Source: Cryomorphaceae bacterium (GTDB lineage Bacteria; Bacteroidota; Bacteroidia; Flavobacteriales; Schleiferiaceae). Taken from it: a stretch of DNA of 22,018 nucleotides. The position numbers and the translations under genes are program-made. The first letter of the stretch is position 1; each line of letters starts with the position of its first letter. The notes under the pieces are model-generated. The model did no database searches and was not told where the DNA came from. It was given only the letters and a program-made list of their open reading frames with translations. Positions 7,795 through 16,234 of the stretch are shown here, piece by piece. The DNA lies in NCBI GenBank assembly GCA_003445735.1, contig DMCR01000143.1:5927-27944 (forward strand), written 5' to 3'.

Positions 7795-9945
7795 ATGGCA
7801 AAAGAGCGAGTAAATTGGGCCTTAAGCGGAATGACCTGCGCAGGTTGTGCACACAGCGCACATACCATTGCAGAAGGGATGCCCGGCATTTCTGAGGTCC
7901 AAGTCCGCTACGCCAGCGGCGCCTTCAAGGCAACCATCGACGCTGCCGAATTCGACTTACACAGCCTTAAAGAAAATTTGGCCAAAGCTGGGTATGGTCT
8001 TACCACTGAGTACCGCACGCCGCAAGAACGCATTGCAAGCCAGCATGCCGCCTTATTACGCAAGCGCAATGAATTAATCCTCGCCACCACCCTTGCCCTT
8101 CCGCTGCTGGTCATCGGCATGATGCATCTGATGGTACCGTGGGTGATGGGGGTCCAATTCTTTCTCGCCCTCGCCCTCACCGCATACTTTGGTCGTCACA
8201 TCCATAGAAAGGCTTTTCAACTCGCCCTCAACCTCGCCACGAACATGGACACCCTTGTGTCCCTCGGCTCTTTGGTCGCCTTCACCTTCTCTATCGTAGG
8301 CTGGATCAACCACCAGCACCAACAGATTTATTTTGAAAGTGCGGGACTCATCATCTATTTCATCCTCATCGGCAAGTACCTCGAAGACCGCGGCAAGGCA
8401 TCCAATAGCAAGGCGTTGGCGGAGCTTATTGCCCTTCAGCCACAGCAGGCATCGCGCGTGGAAGAGGGGAAGGAAGAGCGGGTACCGGTGGAGGTATTGG
8501 AATTAGACCAATTCATTCGCATCCAACCCGCCGAGCGCGTGCCCGTGGACGGCATAGTTGTCGAAGGAATTTCCACCATCGACGAAAGCACCTTCACCGG
8601 CGAACCCCTACCCGTAGATAAAAAACAAGGCGCCAAAGTTTGGGCCGGCACCCTCAACGGTTCAGGAGGATTACTCGTCCAAGTGACCCATACCGGCCGC
8701 ACCAGCGCACTCGGAAGTATTATCGATACCGTAGTCGAAGCTCAGGGGACGGCCGCACCCATAGAAGCATTGACCGACCGCATATCGAAAATCTTTGTGC
8801 CTGCCATTCTAGCCCTGAGCTTGGCCACCGGCGTGTTTTGGCACTTCTACATGGACAGCCCAAAGGCCTTGATCTACGCCATCGATGTGCTGGTCATTGC
8901 TTGCCCGTGTGCCTTGGGACTCGCCACTCCGTTGGCCATGGTTGCCGCCACGGGAATGGGCAGTAAAAACGGTTTATTGATTAAAAATGCGGCGGCCCTA
9001 CAAATGGCCCAAGATTTGAAATTTGCGCTGCTGGATAAAACGGGCACCTTGACCCTGGGGGCACCGACGGTCTTAGAACTGAATTGGTCCCAAGAACCTT
9101 CAGACCTCCAACTTCAGGCCTTGACCGCGCTGAACTCGAAGGGCACACACCCCTTGAACGACGCGCTTGCAACACACCTCGCCGCCAACAATTCCGGCGC
9201 TCTTCCCGCCATCAAGCGTTTTAAAGCGCTCCCTGGAAAAGGCATTCAAGGAAAGATTGACGGTCTCACCTACTATCTCGGCTCCGCCAATTTCTTCCGC
9301 GAAATCTGCAACACCGAACCCCCGACTCTCACACAAACACACAGCCTCTTCTTCACCGATGAAAGCCTGCTGGCCACGGTGAGTTTCGAGGATGCCCTTC
9401 ACCCGGACGCGCCCGCCCTGATCCAACGCCTCCACGACCTCGGCATTGTGCCTATCGTTGCCTCGGGCGATACACCGGCAGCTGTCGCCCAATGCGCCGC
9501 GGCCCTCGGCCTCAAATTCCATCACGGCGGCCTCCTCCCGCAGGACAAACTCGCCCTTGTGCAAGAATACCAACAACGCGGCCGCACACTGATGCTCGGA
9601 GACGGCATCAACGACGCCATTGCCCTACATGCCGCAGATATAGGGATGTCCATGGCCCACGGTACAGCCGTAGCTCAAGAGAGCGCAGATATAGTGTTGA
9701 CCCGCGAAGGCCTGCTACAAATGAGCCAATTTTTTGTCCTTAGCCGACTCACCATGCAAACAATCAAAGGCAATCTATGGTGGGCGTTCGGCTACAACAT
9801 CATCGCCATTCCTATCGCCGCAGGAGCCTTCTCCGTAGCATACGGCCTAGAATTAACCCCAATAATGGCAAGTATTGCCATGAGTTTTAGTAGTTTAGGC
9901 GTAGTGGCCAATTCCCTGCGCATGCACAACAAATCCCTATCATAA
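7795..9945 (+). CDS. copA: Cu(I)-exporting P1B-type ATPase
   Basis: 716 residues. Order: an N-terminal heavy-metal-associated domain with GMTCAGC (C15, C18), paired helices, the actuator domain with STFTGEP, the transport-site motif CPC (C370-C372), the phosphorylation motif DKTGT (Asp414), the nucleotide-binding HP motif (THPLNDAL), the GDGIND hinge, and the C-terminal Cu(I) signature MSFSSLGVVANSLR. Together these define a type 1B-1 Cu(I)/Ag(I) exporter of the inner membrane. The ATG at 7795 is chosen because the promoter -7 element ends 4 bases earlier; a longer frame to 7738 would include the promoter. It overlaps the HMA gene by one base (TAATG). The coding strand is unusually C-rich through C-ending codons. 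Confidence 0.96.
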   Translation: MAKERVNWALSGMTCAGCAHSAHTIAEGMPGISEVQVRYASGAFKATIDAAEFDLHSLKENLAKAGYGLTTEYRTPQERIASQHAALLRKRNELILATTLALPLLVIGMMHLMVPWVMGVQFFLALALTAYFGRHIHRKAFQLALNLATNMDTLVSLGSLVAFTFSIVGWINHQHQQIYFESAGLIIYFILIGKYLEDRGKASNSKALAELIALQPQQASRVEEGKEERVPVEVLELDQFIRIQPAERVPVDGIVVEGISTIDESTFTGEPLPVDKKQGAKVWAGTLNGSGGLLVQVTHTGRTSALGSIIDTVVEAQGTAAPIEALTDRISKIFVPAILALSLATGVFWHFYMDSPKALIYAIDVLVIACPCALGLATPLAMVAATGMGSKNGLLIKNAAALQMAQDLKFALLDKTGTLTLGAPTVLELNWSQEPSDLQLQALTALNSKGTHPLNDALATHLAANNSGALPAIKRFKALPGKGIQGKIDGLTYYLGSANFFREICNTEPPTLTQTHSLFFTDESLLATVSFEDALHPDAPALIQRLHDLGIVPIVASGDTPAAVAQCAAALGLKFHHGGLLPQDKLALVQEYQQRGRTLMLGDGINDAIALHAADIGMSMAHGTAVAQESADIVLTREGLLQMSQFFVLSRLTMQTIKGNLWWAFGYNIIAIPIAAGAFSVAYGLELTPIMASIAMSFSSLGVVANSLRMHNKSLS

Positions 9946-10136
9946 TGACTATAAATTCAAGAATCAATTGTGGCGGATGTATCGCCAAAGTGAATACCGA
10001 CCTAAACGAACTTCTTGGAGAAGGAAATTGGTCCGTAGATACTTCCTTGCCCCATAAACCTCTCACTTTCTCAGACAATACCGATGTCGATGATGTCCTT
10101 GACGTTCTTGAGAAGCACAACATGATCGCCGACTAA
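9945..10136 (+). CDS. Small heavy-metal-associated (HMA) domain protein, CopZ-like
   Basis: 63 residues with a single HMA-like fold and a metal-binding CGGC at C9-C12 (RINCGGCIAKV). The Met normally two residues before the first Cys in CopZ (MxCxxC) is replaced: here the context is INC. The pattern GEGNWSVDT followed by an acidic C-terminal helix is the form I recall in Bacteroidota HMA proteins. Its likely role is to hand Cu(I) to the ATPase encoded just before it, which is inferred from position. Start and stop are each shared with a neighbour in TAATG overlaps (9943-9947 and 10134-10138), so translation should be coupled on both sides. Confidence 0.85.
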   Translation: MTINSRINCGGCIAKVNTDLNELLGEGNWSVDTSLPHKPLTFSDNTDVDDVLDVLEKHNMIAD

Positions 10137-11179
10137 TGCACATTGCCTTTGTGGCACGAAAAACCCTGTATAGCCAACCCGGCGGAGATACAGTGCAGGT
10201 GGAGCAAAGTGCAGCAGCACTGCGCCGCCAAGGCCACAATGTGAGCATCACCACCTCCGGCACACCCTTGCCGGACAACATCGACGTCCTGCACGGCTTC
10301 AACCTCGGCCGACCTGCCGATCTGCTGCCCTACTTCACCTCCTTTCCAGGAAAGAAAGTCCTGAGCAGCATCTATGTAGATTACGCGTTGGCCGATTCCG
10401 TTCGCTTCCCCCTCCTCTACAAAGTCTTGGGCAAGCACGGACTAGAACATTTGAAAACGTTGGCCCGAGCCGTAAACGGCTCGGATAGATGGCCGGGCCT
10501 CGCCTACGCGCTGCGTGGACAGCACCGAAACGTTCAAGCCCTGCTGAAACACACCCACACGGTGCTCACCTCCTCAGATAGCGAGGCCAGTCGCCTTGAA
10601 CAAGATTTTGGCGCATTGCCTAAGACCATTACAGTGCCCTTGGGCGTAGCGGAGGAATTCCTCACACCGCCGGTGGAAGGCCCGAAAGAAGGCATTTTGA
10701 TCCTGGGCAGGTTGGAATGGCTGAAGAACCAAAAGACGGTTATTCAATGGGCAAGCAAGCACCAATGGCCCTTGACGGTCGTGGGCGATCCTGGCAAAAA
10801 TCAACAGGTTTATTACCGAGAATGTAAAGCAGCGGCCGGCGAGACCATCACGTTCTTGCCACAAACGAGAGGAGAAGCACTGCTCGCCTTATTGGATTCT
10901 CACAAACTACTTGTGGTCCCCTCGCATTTTGAATCCTTCTCGTTGGTAGGCTGGGAAGCCGCAGCCAGGGGCATGAAGGTGCTGTTCAATGATGTAGCGG
11001 ATATGAAAGAAACCCTGGCGCCTATTGGTGAAGGAGTGGATTTTTCGGACGAAGCCGCCTGTACTTTGCGCATTAAAGAAACCCTATCCGAACCGGTGGG
11101 TCTAAAAAAATCCCAAGCCCTGCTCGAAAGCAGATCTTGGGATCAAATCGTGATGCAGATTCTATCAGCTTACGCTTAA
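10136..11179 (+). CDS. Glycosyltransferase family 4-like, GT-B fold
   Basis: 347 residues, soluble, no signal peptide. The N-terminal half starts MHIAFVARKTLYSQPGGDTV, the acceptor-side Rossmann pattern with a Gly-rich turn. The C-terminal half begins at about residue 190 with GILILGRLEWLKNQ, equivalent to the GR...KN motif of GT4 enzymes. The E-x7-E donor-binding motif is E266/E274 (ESFSLVGWE). It would transfer a sugar from a nucleotide-activated donor to an unknown acceptor, perhaps a surface glycan. The surprise is the neighbourhood: it is translationally coupled (TAATG) to the copper genes. A strong 8-bp hairpin lies inside it at 10465-10484. Its stop codon abuts that of the convergent lipoprotein gene. 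Confidence 0.88.
   Translation: MHIAFVARKTLYSQPGGDTVQVEQSAAALRRQGHNVSITTSGTPLPDNIDVLHGFNLGRPADLLPYFTSFPGKKVLSSIYVDYALADSVRFPLLYKVLGKHGLEHLKTLARAVNGSDRWPGLAYALRGQHRNVQALLKHTHTVLTSSDSEASRLEQDFGALPKTITVPLGVAEEFLTPPVEGPKEGILILGRLEWLKNQKTVIQWASKHQWPLTVVGDPGKNQQVYYRECKAAAGETITFLPQTRGEALLALLDSHKLLVVPSHFESFSLVGWEAAARGMKVLFNDVADMKETLAPIGEGVDFSDEAACTLRIKETLSEPVGLKKSQALLESRSWDQIVMQILSAYA
10465..10484. repeat. Perfect 8-bp inverted repeat inside the glycosyltransferase gene
   Basis: CCGAGCCG, loop TAAA, then CGGCTCGG. The arms pair perfectly with a 4-base loop. It lies within codons for ARAVNGSD and has no following T-run, so it is not a classical intrinsic terminator. It could fold in the mRNA as a processing or attenuation element, or be chance. 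Confidence 0.5.
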
Positions 11180-11731
11180 CTAGCGCATTTTCTCCATTTC
11201 TTTTTCATAAGTCTCTTTGAACTTCTCATAGTTGTAATCCACCATGATTTTGTCGTTCTTGCTCAAGGCCTTGTAGTAATCTTTGACGATTTTTTCACCG
11301 TCCAATTCAATGGCGATATAGTACTTGAACTTTCCACTTGAAGTCACTTGAGTTACTCGGTCACACACTACAACCGCACCGCTGATGCGCTCGTCGATGA
11401 CCGTGCGTGAGTTTTCTTCGAAGCGCTCCAAGACCTCTTCGATGTTGTTCACCTCAATACTCTTGACGTAATTATCTGCAACGACTTTCATCGTGCTGTT
11501 CACCATTCCTGCAAGCTCTGTACGCGCATTGCTCAAGGCTTTTTTCTTGGCCACATTCATATCCGCGCTTTCGCCGAAGCTGTATACACGGAATGTTTTG
11601 TTGTCGCTCTTGAATTCAGAACAAGGCAATACTTGCTCAATTTCTCCCTTAGGCACTTTAGTTTTTGAACCACAGCTCGCCAGCAACATACTCGCGCTAA
11701 CCGCTGCAACAAATAGTACTCTCGCTTTCAT
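11180..11731 (-). CDS. Small lipoprotein of unknown function (LPP20-like?)
   Basis: 183 residues with a lipoprotein signal peptide: charged start MKAR, hydrophobic core, lipobox LLASC with the lipidated Cys20, then GSKTKV. No K/S-acidic surface-export signal follows the Cys, so a periplasm-facing outer-membrane location is more likely. The mature part has a stretch KKKALSNARTELAGMVNSTM that resembles the helix of LPP20-type lipoproteins, a beta-rich section with KYYIAIELDG, and a very charged helical tail (EKFKETYEKEMEKMR). I do not assign a function. It is monocistronic: its TAG stop abuts the glycosyltransferase stop with no gap, and it is preceded by a 79-base spacer with a weak promoter match. 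Confidence 0.85.
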   Translation of the reverse strand: MKARVLFVAAVSASMLLASCGSKTKVPKGEIEQVLPCSEFKSDNKTFRVYSFGESADMNVAKKKALSNARTELAGMVNSTMKVVADNYVKSIEVNNIEEVLERFEENSRTVIDERISGAVVVCDRVTQVTSSGKFKYYIAIELDGEKIVKDYYKALSKNDKIMVDYNYEKFKETYEKEMEKMR

Positions 11732-11761
11732 AATAAACGGTATTAATTGATAATAGTTAGG

Positions 11762-11769
11762 TTAAGGTA
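11762..11769 (-). promoter_or_regulatory. Possible -7 element of the lipoprotein gene (TACCTTAA)
   Basis: The 79-base gap 11732-11810 holds on the minus strand TACCTTAA, which matches four of six defined positions of TAnnTTTG, with 30 bases to the ATG. A TTTTGG at 11797-11792 lies 22 bases upstream, inside the accepted -33 spacing. Nothing else recognisable lies in this gap, and I see no terminator for the upstream operon. Confidence 0.3.
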
Positions 11770-11810
11770 CGGAGTCCTTGATAACTAGAATCCAAAAGGC
11801 GTGCCAAAAA

Positions 11811-12296
11811 TTACTTTCGGCCTCGTGAGCGCTGCTTTTCCTGCTCTGCGGCGAAGAATTCGAGGGCGCGCTCTACCTGGAGATCAACGTTTTTTAAGCG
11901 CTTGGTAGAATGACATATGGTACGCTTCCGACCGTCCGTCATGCGCGCCCAAACCTCCGCCACAATGGGGTCTTGATCCAATAGTGCGAGCAGCACTTCA
12001 GGGATTTCTACACCGAGCGGATTAGGGTCTTCGTAGATTTCAATAGCGACCTTTTCACCTGCCATCAAGCCGAGGCTTTTCATATGCGCCTTGCTCACCA
12101 TCATGCAACGAATGCCGGGGGAATGACTATTCAAGCCACATTGAATATAGCCTTGTCCATTGATGCGCAGAACAACACGGGTACGGGTGCCTTTGGGAAA
12201 ATTTGCCGCCACCCCATTAGAAATACAAACCACGTGATGCGGCATATTGGGAAACATTCGATCGATAAAGGCTGTATCGCTGTGTAACAACTTCAT
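11811..12296 (-). CDS. YdeI/OmpD-associated family protein with DUF1905-like N-terminus
   Basis: 161 residues. The N-terminal part (about 15-95) resembles DUF1905: HVVCISNGVAANFPKGTRTR, RVVLRINGQGY and later MKSLGLMAGEKVAIEIYED. The C-terminal part (about 97-150) fits the YdeI/OmpD-associated helical domain: IPEVLLALLDQDPIVAEVW, RMTDGRKRTICHSTKRLKN. The biochemical role of these domains is not established. I start at MKLLHSDTAF (12296), which gives a TAATG overlap with the cytochrome peroxidase stop; a frame extending to 12392 would lie inside that gene. It is the last gene of a five-gene operon. The Lys/Arg-rich C-terminus is typical. Confidence 0.82.
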   Translation of the reverse strand: MKLLHSDTAFIDRMFPNMPHHVVCISNGVAANFPKGTRTRVVLRINGQGYIQCGLNSHSPGIRCMMVSKAHMKSLGLMAGEKVAIEIYEDPNPLGVEIPEVLLALLDQDPIVAEVWARMTDGRKRTICHSTKRLKNVDLQVERALEFFAAEQEKQRSRGRK

Positions 12297-13354
12297 TACC
12301 AAGGAGAAGTGAAAGCTGTATCGGTCAAAAACTCCGTGTCGGTAAAGGTGTTGAGGAAGTCTAGCAAGCCTTGTTTTTGCGCATCGGACCAATTTCGTCC
12401 TACACCGGCCGCCTTCATATTTGGATCTACAGTAGCACTTATATGCCCTCCCATATTGTAGAATTCCACCACCTCAGCGAGCGTCTGGAACCTGCCGTCG
12501 TGCATGTACGGGAAGCTATATTCCACATTGCGCAAGCTCGGAATCTTAAACAATCCTCGGTCGTCGGGATCATTGGTCACCGCCTCGCGTCCGTCGCCGA
12601 CATCGTAAGTGCTGTCCAAACCGTTGTTTGTGAATTGCAACAAACCAAAGGCGCCCATCTGGTAGCCCGTAGCGGCCAACCCGTGGCAGTGGAAACAATC
12701 GCCTTGTTCGTTGTTGTAGATATCAAAGCCAAGCTGCTCGCTAGCGGTAAAGTTGTAGGTGCCCTCTAGGTATTGGTCGAATTTACTGTTGCCGGTGATG
12801 AGCGTACGAAGGAATTGGGCCAAGGCTTTCGCCGCATTGTCCTGGTTGATGCCGTTCTCCCCAAAGGCCTCCTCAAAGAGCTGTACATATTTAGCATCTT
12901 GTTCCAATTTCTCTATGACGTCCGGCCAAGTTTCGTGCATCTCTATAGGATTGATCACAGGTTCCAACACCTGCTCCTCCAAGGTCAACGCACGACCGTT
13001 CCAAAAGAAGAATTTCTGCCATGCAAGATTAGAAAGTACCATGGCATTGATCTCTCCCGTAATCCCATCGATGCCCGTACTATAGGCGGTGGGCTCCGCG
13101 AAATTGCTCTCTTGTAAATGGCAGCCGGCGCAACTTTGACTATTATCCCCGGACAATCGCTCGTCAAAGAACAAGTGACGTCCCAAGCGCGCACCCTCCA
13201 CCGTCATCGGATTATCCGCGGGAATTTGTGGGGCTGGGAAGTGGACTGGGTACTCAAGGGCTAAGGGAGTAGGTTCAAAAGTCGGCTCCGGTCCCCCACA
13301 GCTCGCTGCAAGCAACCAAGGCAATACCAACACTATGATCTTACTCTTATTCAT
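12296..13354 (-). CDS. Di-haem cytochrome c peroxidase (MauG/CCP family), lipoprotein
   Basis: 352 residues. A lipoprotein-type signal peptide ends at Cys19 (LLAASC). Two haem c sites are seen: CAGCH at 75-79 in the N-terminal domain and CFHCH at 220-224 in the C-terminal domain. Met284 in FPYMHDGRF is the expected distal ligand of the electron-accepting haem. The family reduces H2O2 in the periplasm with electrons from small cytochromes. MauG-like oxidation of other substrates is possible and cannot be excluded. The ATG overlaps the RluD stop by 8 bases (ATGAATAA, the same 8-mer that joins the ABC pair) and the stop overlaps the YdeI-like start by one base. Confidence 0.95.
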   Translation of the reverse strand: MNKSKIIVLVLPWLLAASCGGPEPTFEPTPLALEYPVHFPAPQIPADNPMTVEGARLGRHLFFDERLSGDNSQSCAGCHLQESNFAEPTAYSTGIDGITGEINAMVLSNLAWQKFFFWNGRALTLEEQVLEPVINPIEMHETWPDVIEKLEQDAKYVQLFEEAFGENGINQDNAAKALAQFLRTLITGNSKFDQYLEGTYNFTASEQLGFDIYNNEQGDCFHCHGLAATGYQMGAFGLLQFTNNGLDSTYDVGDGREAVTNDPDDRGLFKIPSLRNVEYSFPYMHDGRFQTLAEVVEFYNMGGHISATVDPNMKAAGVGRNWSDAQKQGLLDFLNTFTDTEFLTDTAFTSPW

Positions 13355-14405
13355 CCTTTTTTATGCCATCTCCATTGTATTGCGTATAGTTCTCGAAACG
13401 TTCGATGACCTCACGCAAATCTTCAGGTATAACGCTTTCGAAGAATTGGAGTTCACCGGTAACCGGATGAGTAAATCCTAAACTCTTCGCGTGAAGCGCA
13501 TGTCGCGGACATGCCTTGAAGCAATTCGAAATGAATTGCTTGTACTTCGTAAAGGTAGTACCCTTTAAAATCTTATCGCCGCCGTAGCGCTCGTCGTTGA
13601 AAAGCGGGTGGCCGAGGTATTTCATGTGCACGCGAATTTGGTGCGTACGGCCGGTCTCCAATCGACAGCTGACCACCGAAACGTATCCGAAGCGTTGCAA
13701 CACCTTGTAATGGGTCACAGCGTGTTTGCCCTCTGAACCATCTTCGAACACTGTCATCTGCAATCTATCGCGCGCACTGCGGCCGATGTGACCGGTAATG
13801 GTCCCTTCATCTTCTCTGACATTCCCCCACACAATGGCCACATATTCGCGGCGCGTGGTACGGTCGAAGAACTGCTTGGCCAGATGGCTCATGGCATGCT
13901 CCGAAGCAGCCACCACCATCACCCCTGAAGTATTCTTGTCGAGGCGGTGGACCAGACCGGGACGCTCCTCGCCGCTCTTGCCTATGGGTAAATTTTCCGC
14001 GAGGTAAGCCAGGCCGTGCACTAAGGTTCCCGAGAAGTTTCCATGTCCGGGATGACAGACTAGCCCGGGTTGCTTGTTGATGACAATAACGTGCTCGTCA
14101 CGATGTAAGATGTCGAGCGGAATTTCTTCCGGGATGAGTTCGTAGTCGCGGGGCGGCTCTGCCATTACGATAGCTACTTCATCTCCAGGCTTGACCTTAT
14201 AATTTGACTTTACCGGCAGACCGTTGACATGAATGGCACCGGCATCGGCCGCTTTTTGAATGCGATTGCGCGAGGTATCCTCCAAAAAGTTGAATAGAAA
14301 CTTGTCCACACGCAAAGGATTCTGCCCCTTCTCTGCAGTGAAGCTGTGGTGGACGTACAGGTCCTCTCTTTCCTCTTCGTCGTACTGATCCGCAGGGTCT
14401 ACCAT
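13347..14405 (-). CDS. rluD: 23S rRNA pseudouridine synthase, RluD family
   Basis: 352 residues. The N-terminal acidic tail is followed by an S4 RNA-binding domain (about 31-80: LRVDKFLFNFLEDTSRNRIQ, then INVNG-like IHVNG). The catalytic domain carries the RluA-type motif HRLDKNTSG with nucleophile Asp156, and later RTHQIRVHMKYLGHPL. It would isomerise uridines of helix 69 in 23S rRNA in the cytoplasm. The start is uncertain: the ATG at 14405 overlaps the preceding TGA stop as TGATG, while an in-frame ATG at 14420 gives a 16-base overlap and five more residues. I prefer 14405 for the coupling geometry. It is third in the operon, sitting between a secreted protein and a periplasmic peroxidase with no functional link. 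Confidence 0.93.
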   Translation of the reverse strand: MVDPADQYDEEEREDLYVHHSFTAEKGQNPLRVDKFLFNFLEDTSRNRIQKAADAGAIHVNGLPVKSNYKVKPGDEVAIVMAEPPRDYELIPEEIPLDILHRDEHVIVINKQPGLVCHPGHGNFSGTLVHGLAYLAENLPIGKSGEERPGLVHRLDKNTSGVMVVAASEHAMSHLAKQFFDRTTRREYVAIVWGNVREDEGTITGHIGRSARDRLQMTVFEDGSEGKHAVTHYKVLQRFGYVSVVSCRLETGRTHQIRVHMKYLGHPLFNDERYGGDKILKGTTFTKYKQFISNCFKACPRHALHAKSLGFTHPVTGELQFFESVIPEDLREVIERFENYTQYNGDGIKKDE

Positions 14406-16231
14406 CAGTGCTTCATCCATTTTGTGCGCCAGAATTGGTCGCCTTGTATAATCTCCATAACGTATGCCCCATCCGCTAAGGTGGAAATGTCCACAGACGT
14501 ACGTGGGGTACTGCATTGTTCTATCAAAACTCTGCCGTCCATTCCTACGATGCGAACGATCATATCGCCTTCTCCATAAGATTGAACATTAAGCTGTGTC
14601 GTCGCTGGGTTTGGATAGAATCTAAACTCTCTGTCATCCCTACAAATAGGTAGTTTCATGTTCGCAGGATCATAACGGAAATACGGCCGCATAATGAGTG
14701 CTCCTGTTTCGAGTGAGGGGTACCAATTAAACCCATCGCCGTAATACCTCGGCAGATTATTCGGTAATGCGCGGTGGCGGTCTAATCCAACATAAACCGT
14801 ACTCTGCGTGCTCATATCCACATAGCCAATCCATACTGCATTGTAAGCACTGATGTCCACGGCAGAACCTAATGAATAGGGAATCACATCACCGATGTTC
14901 CAGCCTTGTGCCCCTTCGTAAGTGGAGTCGGATATATATAGAAGCTGGCCCGGAACATCGCCGCTGTCCGCAGGTGCCCACACGGCAATCTTAAAGGCGT
15001 TATTGTCGTCCTCGAAGGTGATGAAGTTGAACGCCACGCCCTTCAATGAATCTGAATTCCCCAATCCGCCTGTGATGAATTTCTGGGCCACACGTGATCC
15101 TATAACGTTTTCGATGCCATAAGCCCTCTCGGCCGCGCCATCATCTAGCGCCAGGTAATTGTCTAATTCTAATGTACCGCGTACGGTATCGTTCGAACGA
15201 AGCCCGGCGGCAGAACCGTCGAACCATACTTTGGTCTCCACCACAGTAGGCCCGGTTAGTGTTCCCAAAGCCGCGCCTGGTACCGCAACATCGAAGGTTT
15301 GGTCCTGGTCGTGTTGGGTATTGGTGATCACGGGAACCGCAGTCAATTGCTGAACCAAGGTGCCGTTCTCAAACCATCGGTATTGCCCAAGATTTAAACT
15401 CCAACCACCCGAAGGAACGGTACCCATACGTCTGTAGGTAAAGGTCAGAGAGGAAGGTCGGTTGGCGAGCGAGTTGCTCATGTCCAACCACCAAGGCCAA
15501 GAAGTGTAGCTCTTGTTCCCGGTAATGAGTGGATGCATACGGGCAAAGGCGGGCTCAGTAACTATGGAATCTGCCGCATTGCGGTCTTTGTCCAGCTGCA
15601 CGTAATCTACATTCCAAATATCAAAGGCGCCGCCGCGTGCGCCATAGGCTGCGATGCGAAAGCGAAAGCCTTTTTGGAGATAATTTGCCCCTTGAACTGG
15701 AAGCATCGCCGTACGAAAAGCATCGGCACTTCCTGTTCCCTTGGCTCCCCAGATGTAAGTCCATTGGCCGTCTACGGGAGAATAAAATTGGACTACCAAA
15801 CTATCCGTAGAACTAGGTGCCTCGCCCAAACCGGCGCGTTGGTACTGGAACGACAACCACACGTTGCTCATGCCTTGTAAATTCAAGTAGTTCGACGTGA
15901 GCACATCGGCCAATGTATCGCTGTTGGTATTGCCGGCCATATAAGGTTTGCCAAATTCATTGCAACCGTCGAAGGTGGCCACGCCCACCGAATTCTGATA
16001 CAACGGTAAGGCATCATTGATCCAAACATTCGCATCACTCCACAAGGCTGGATTTGGCACCCCACTCCCACGTGAGAAATCATCGACAAAGGGAGGCAAG
16101 ATTGTGTCGGTTGTTTCTATTCCGTCAGCGGCCATGGAAGTACCACTGGGCCACGGAAGGGTTACTTCTTGCACTTGGGCAAAAGCGGGGCTTATCACCC
16201 AAAAGGACAGCAATAATTTAAGGTACTTCAT
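14405..16231 (-). CDS. Secreted protein with T9SS type A C-terminal sorting domain
   Basis: 608 residues. A Sec signal peptide covers about 1-18 (cleavage after AFA, before QVQE). The central part is beta-rich, with NYLNLQGMSNVWLSFQYQRAG-like strands that resemble MAM/jelly-roll adhesin modules. No catalytic motif is recognisable. The last ~74 residues (about 535-608) form the type A sorting domain: FRFYPNPATTQLNV, GMDGRVL, then VDISTLADGAYVMEI and a basic end. That predicts export by the type IX system, cleavage and attachment to the cell surface. An adhesin or structural role is inferred only. It starts 3 bases after the PASTA gene and its stop overlaps the RluD start, so it is embedded in a housekeeping operon. 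Confidence 0.93.
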   Translation of the reverse strand: MKYLKLLLSFWVISPAFAQVQEVTLPWPSGTSMAADGIETTDTILPPFVDDFSRGSGVPNPALWSDANVWINDALPLYQNSVGVATFDGCNEFGKPYMAGNTNSDTLADVLTSNYLNLQGMSNVWLSFQYQRAGLGEAPSSTDSLVVQFYSPVDGQWTYIWGAKGTGSADAFRTAMLPVQGANYLQKGFRFRIAAYGARGGAFDIWNVDYVQLDKDRNAADSIVTEPAFARMHPLITGNKSYTSWPWWLDMSNSLANRPSSLTFTYRRMGTVPSGGWSLNLGQYRWFENGTLVQQLTAVPVITNTQHDQDQTFDVAVPGAALGTLTGPTVVETKVWFDGSAAGLRSNDTVRGTLELDNYLALDDGAAERAYGIENVIGSRVAQKFITGGLGNSDSLKGVAFNFITFEDDNNAFKIAVWAPADSGDVPGQLLYISDSTYEGAQGWNIGDVIPYSLGSAVDISAYNAVWIGYVDMSTQSTVYVGLDRHRALPNNLPRYYGDGFNWYPSLETGALIMRPYFRYDPANMKLPICRDDREFRFYPNPATTQLNVQSYGEGDMIVRIVGMDGRVLIEQCSTPRTSVDISTLADGAYVMEIIQGDQFWRTKWMKH

Positions 16232-16234
16232 GAA

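Noticed and set aside
12297..12392. N-terminal extension of the YdeI-like protein to 12392.
   Set aside because: The added residues come from the antisense-free overlap with the peroxidase 3' end in another frame and match no domain. The ATG at 12296 gives a TAATG junction.
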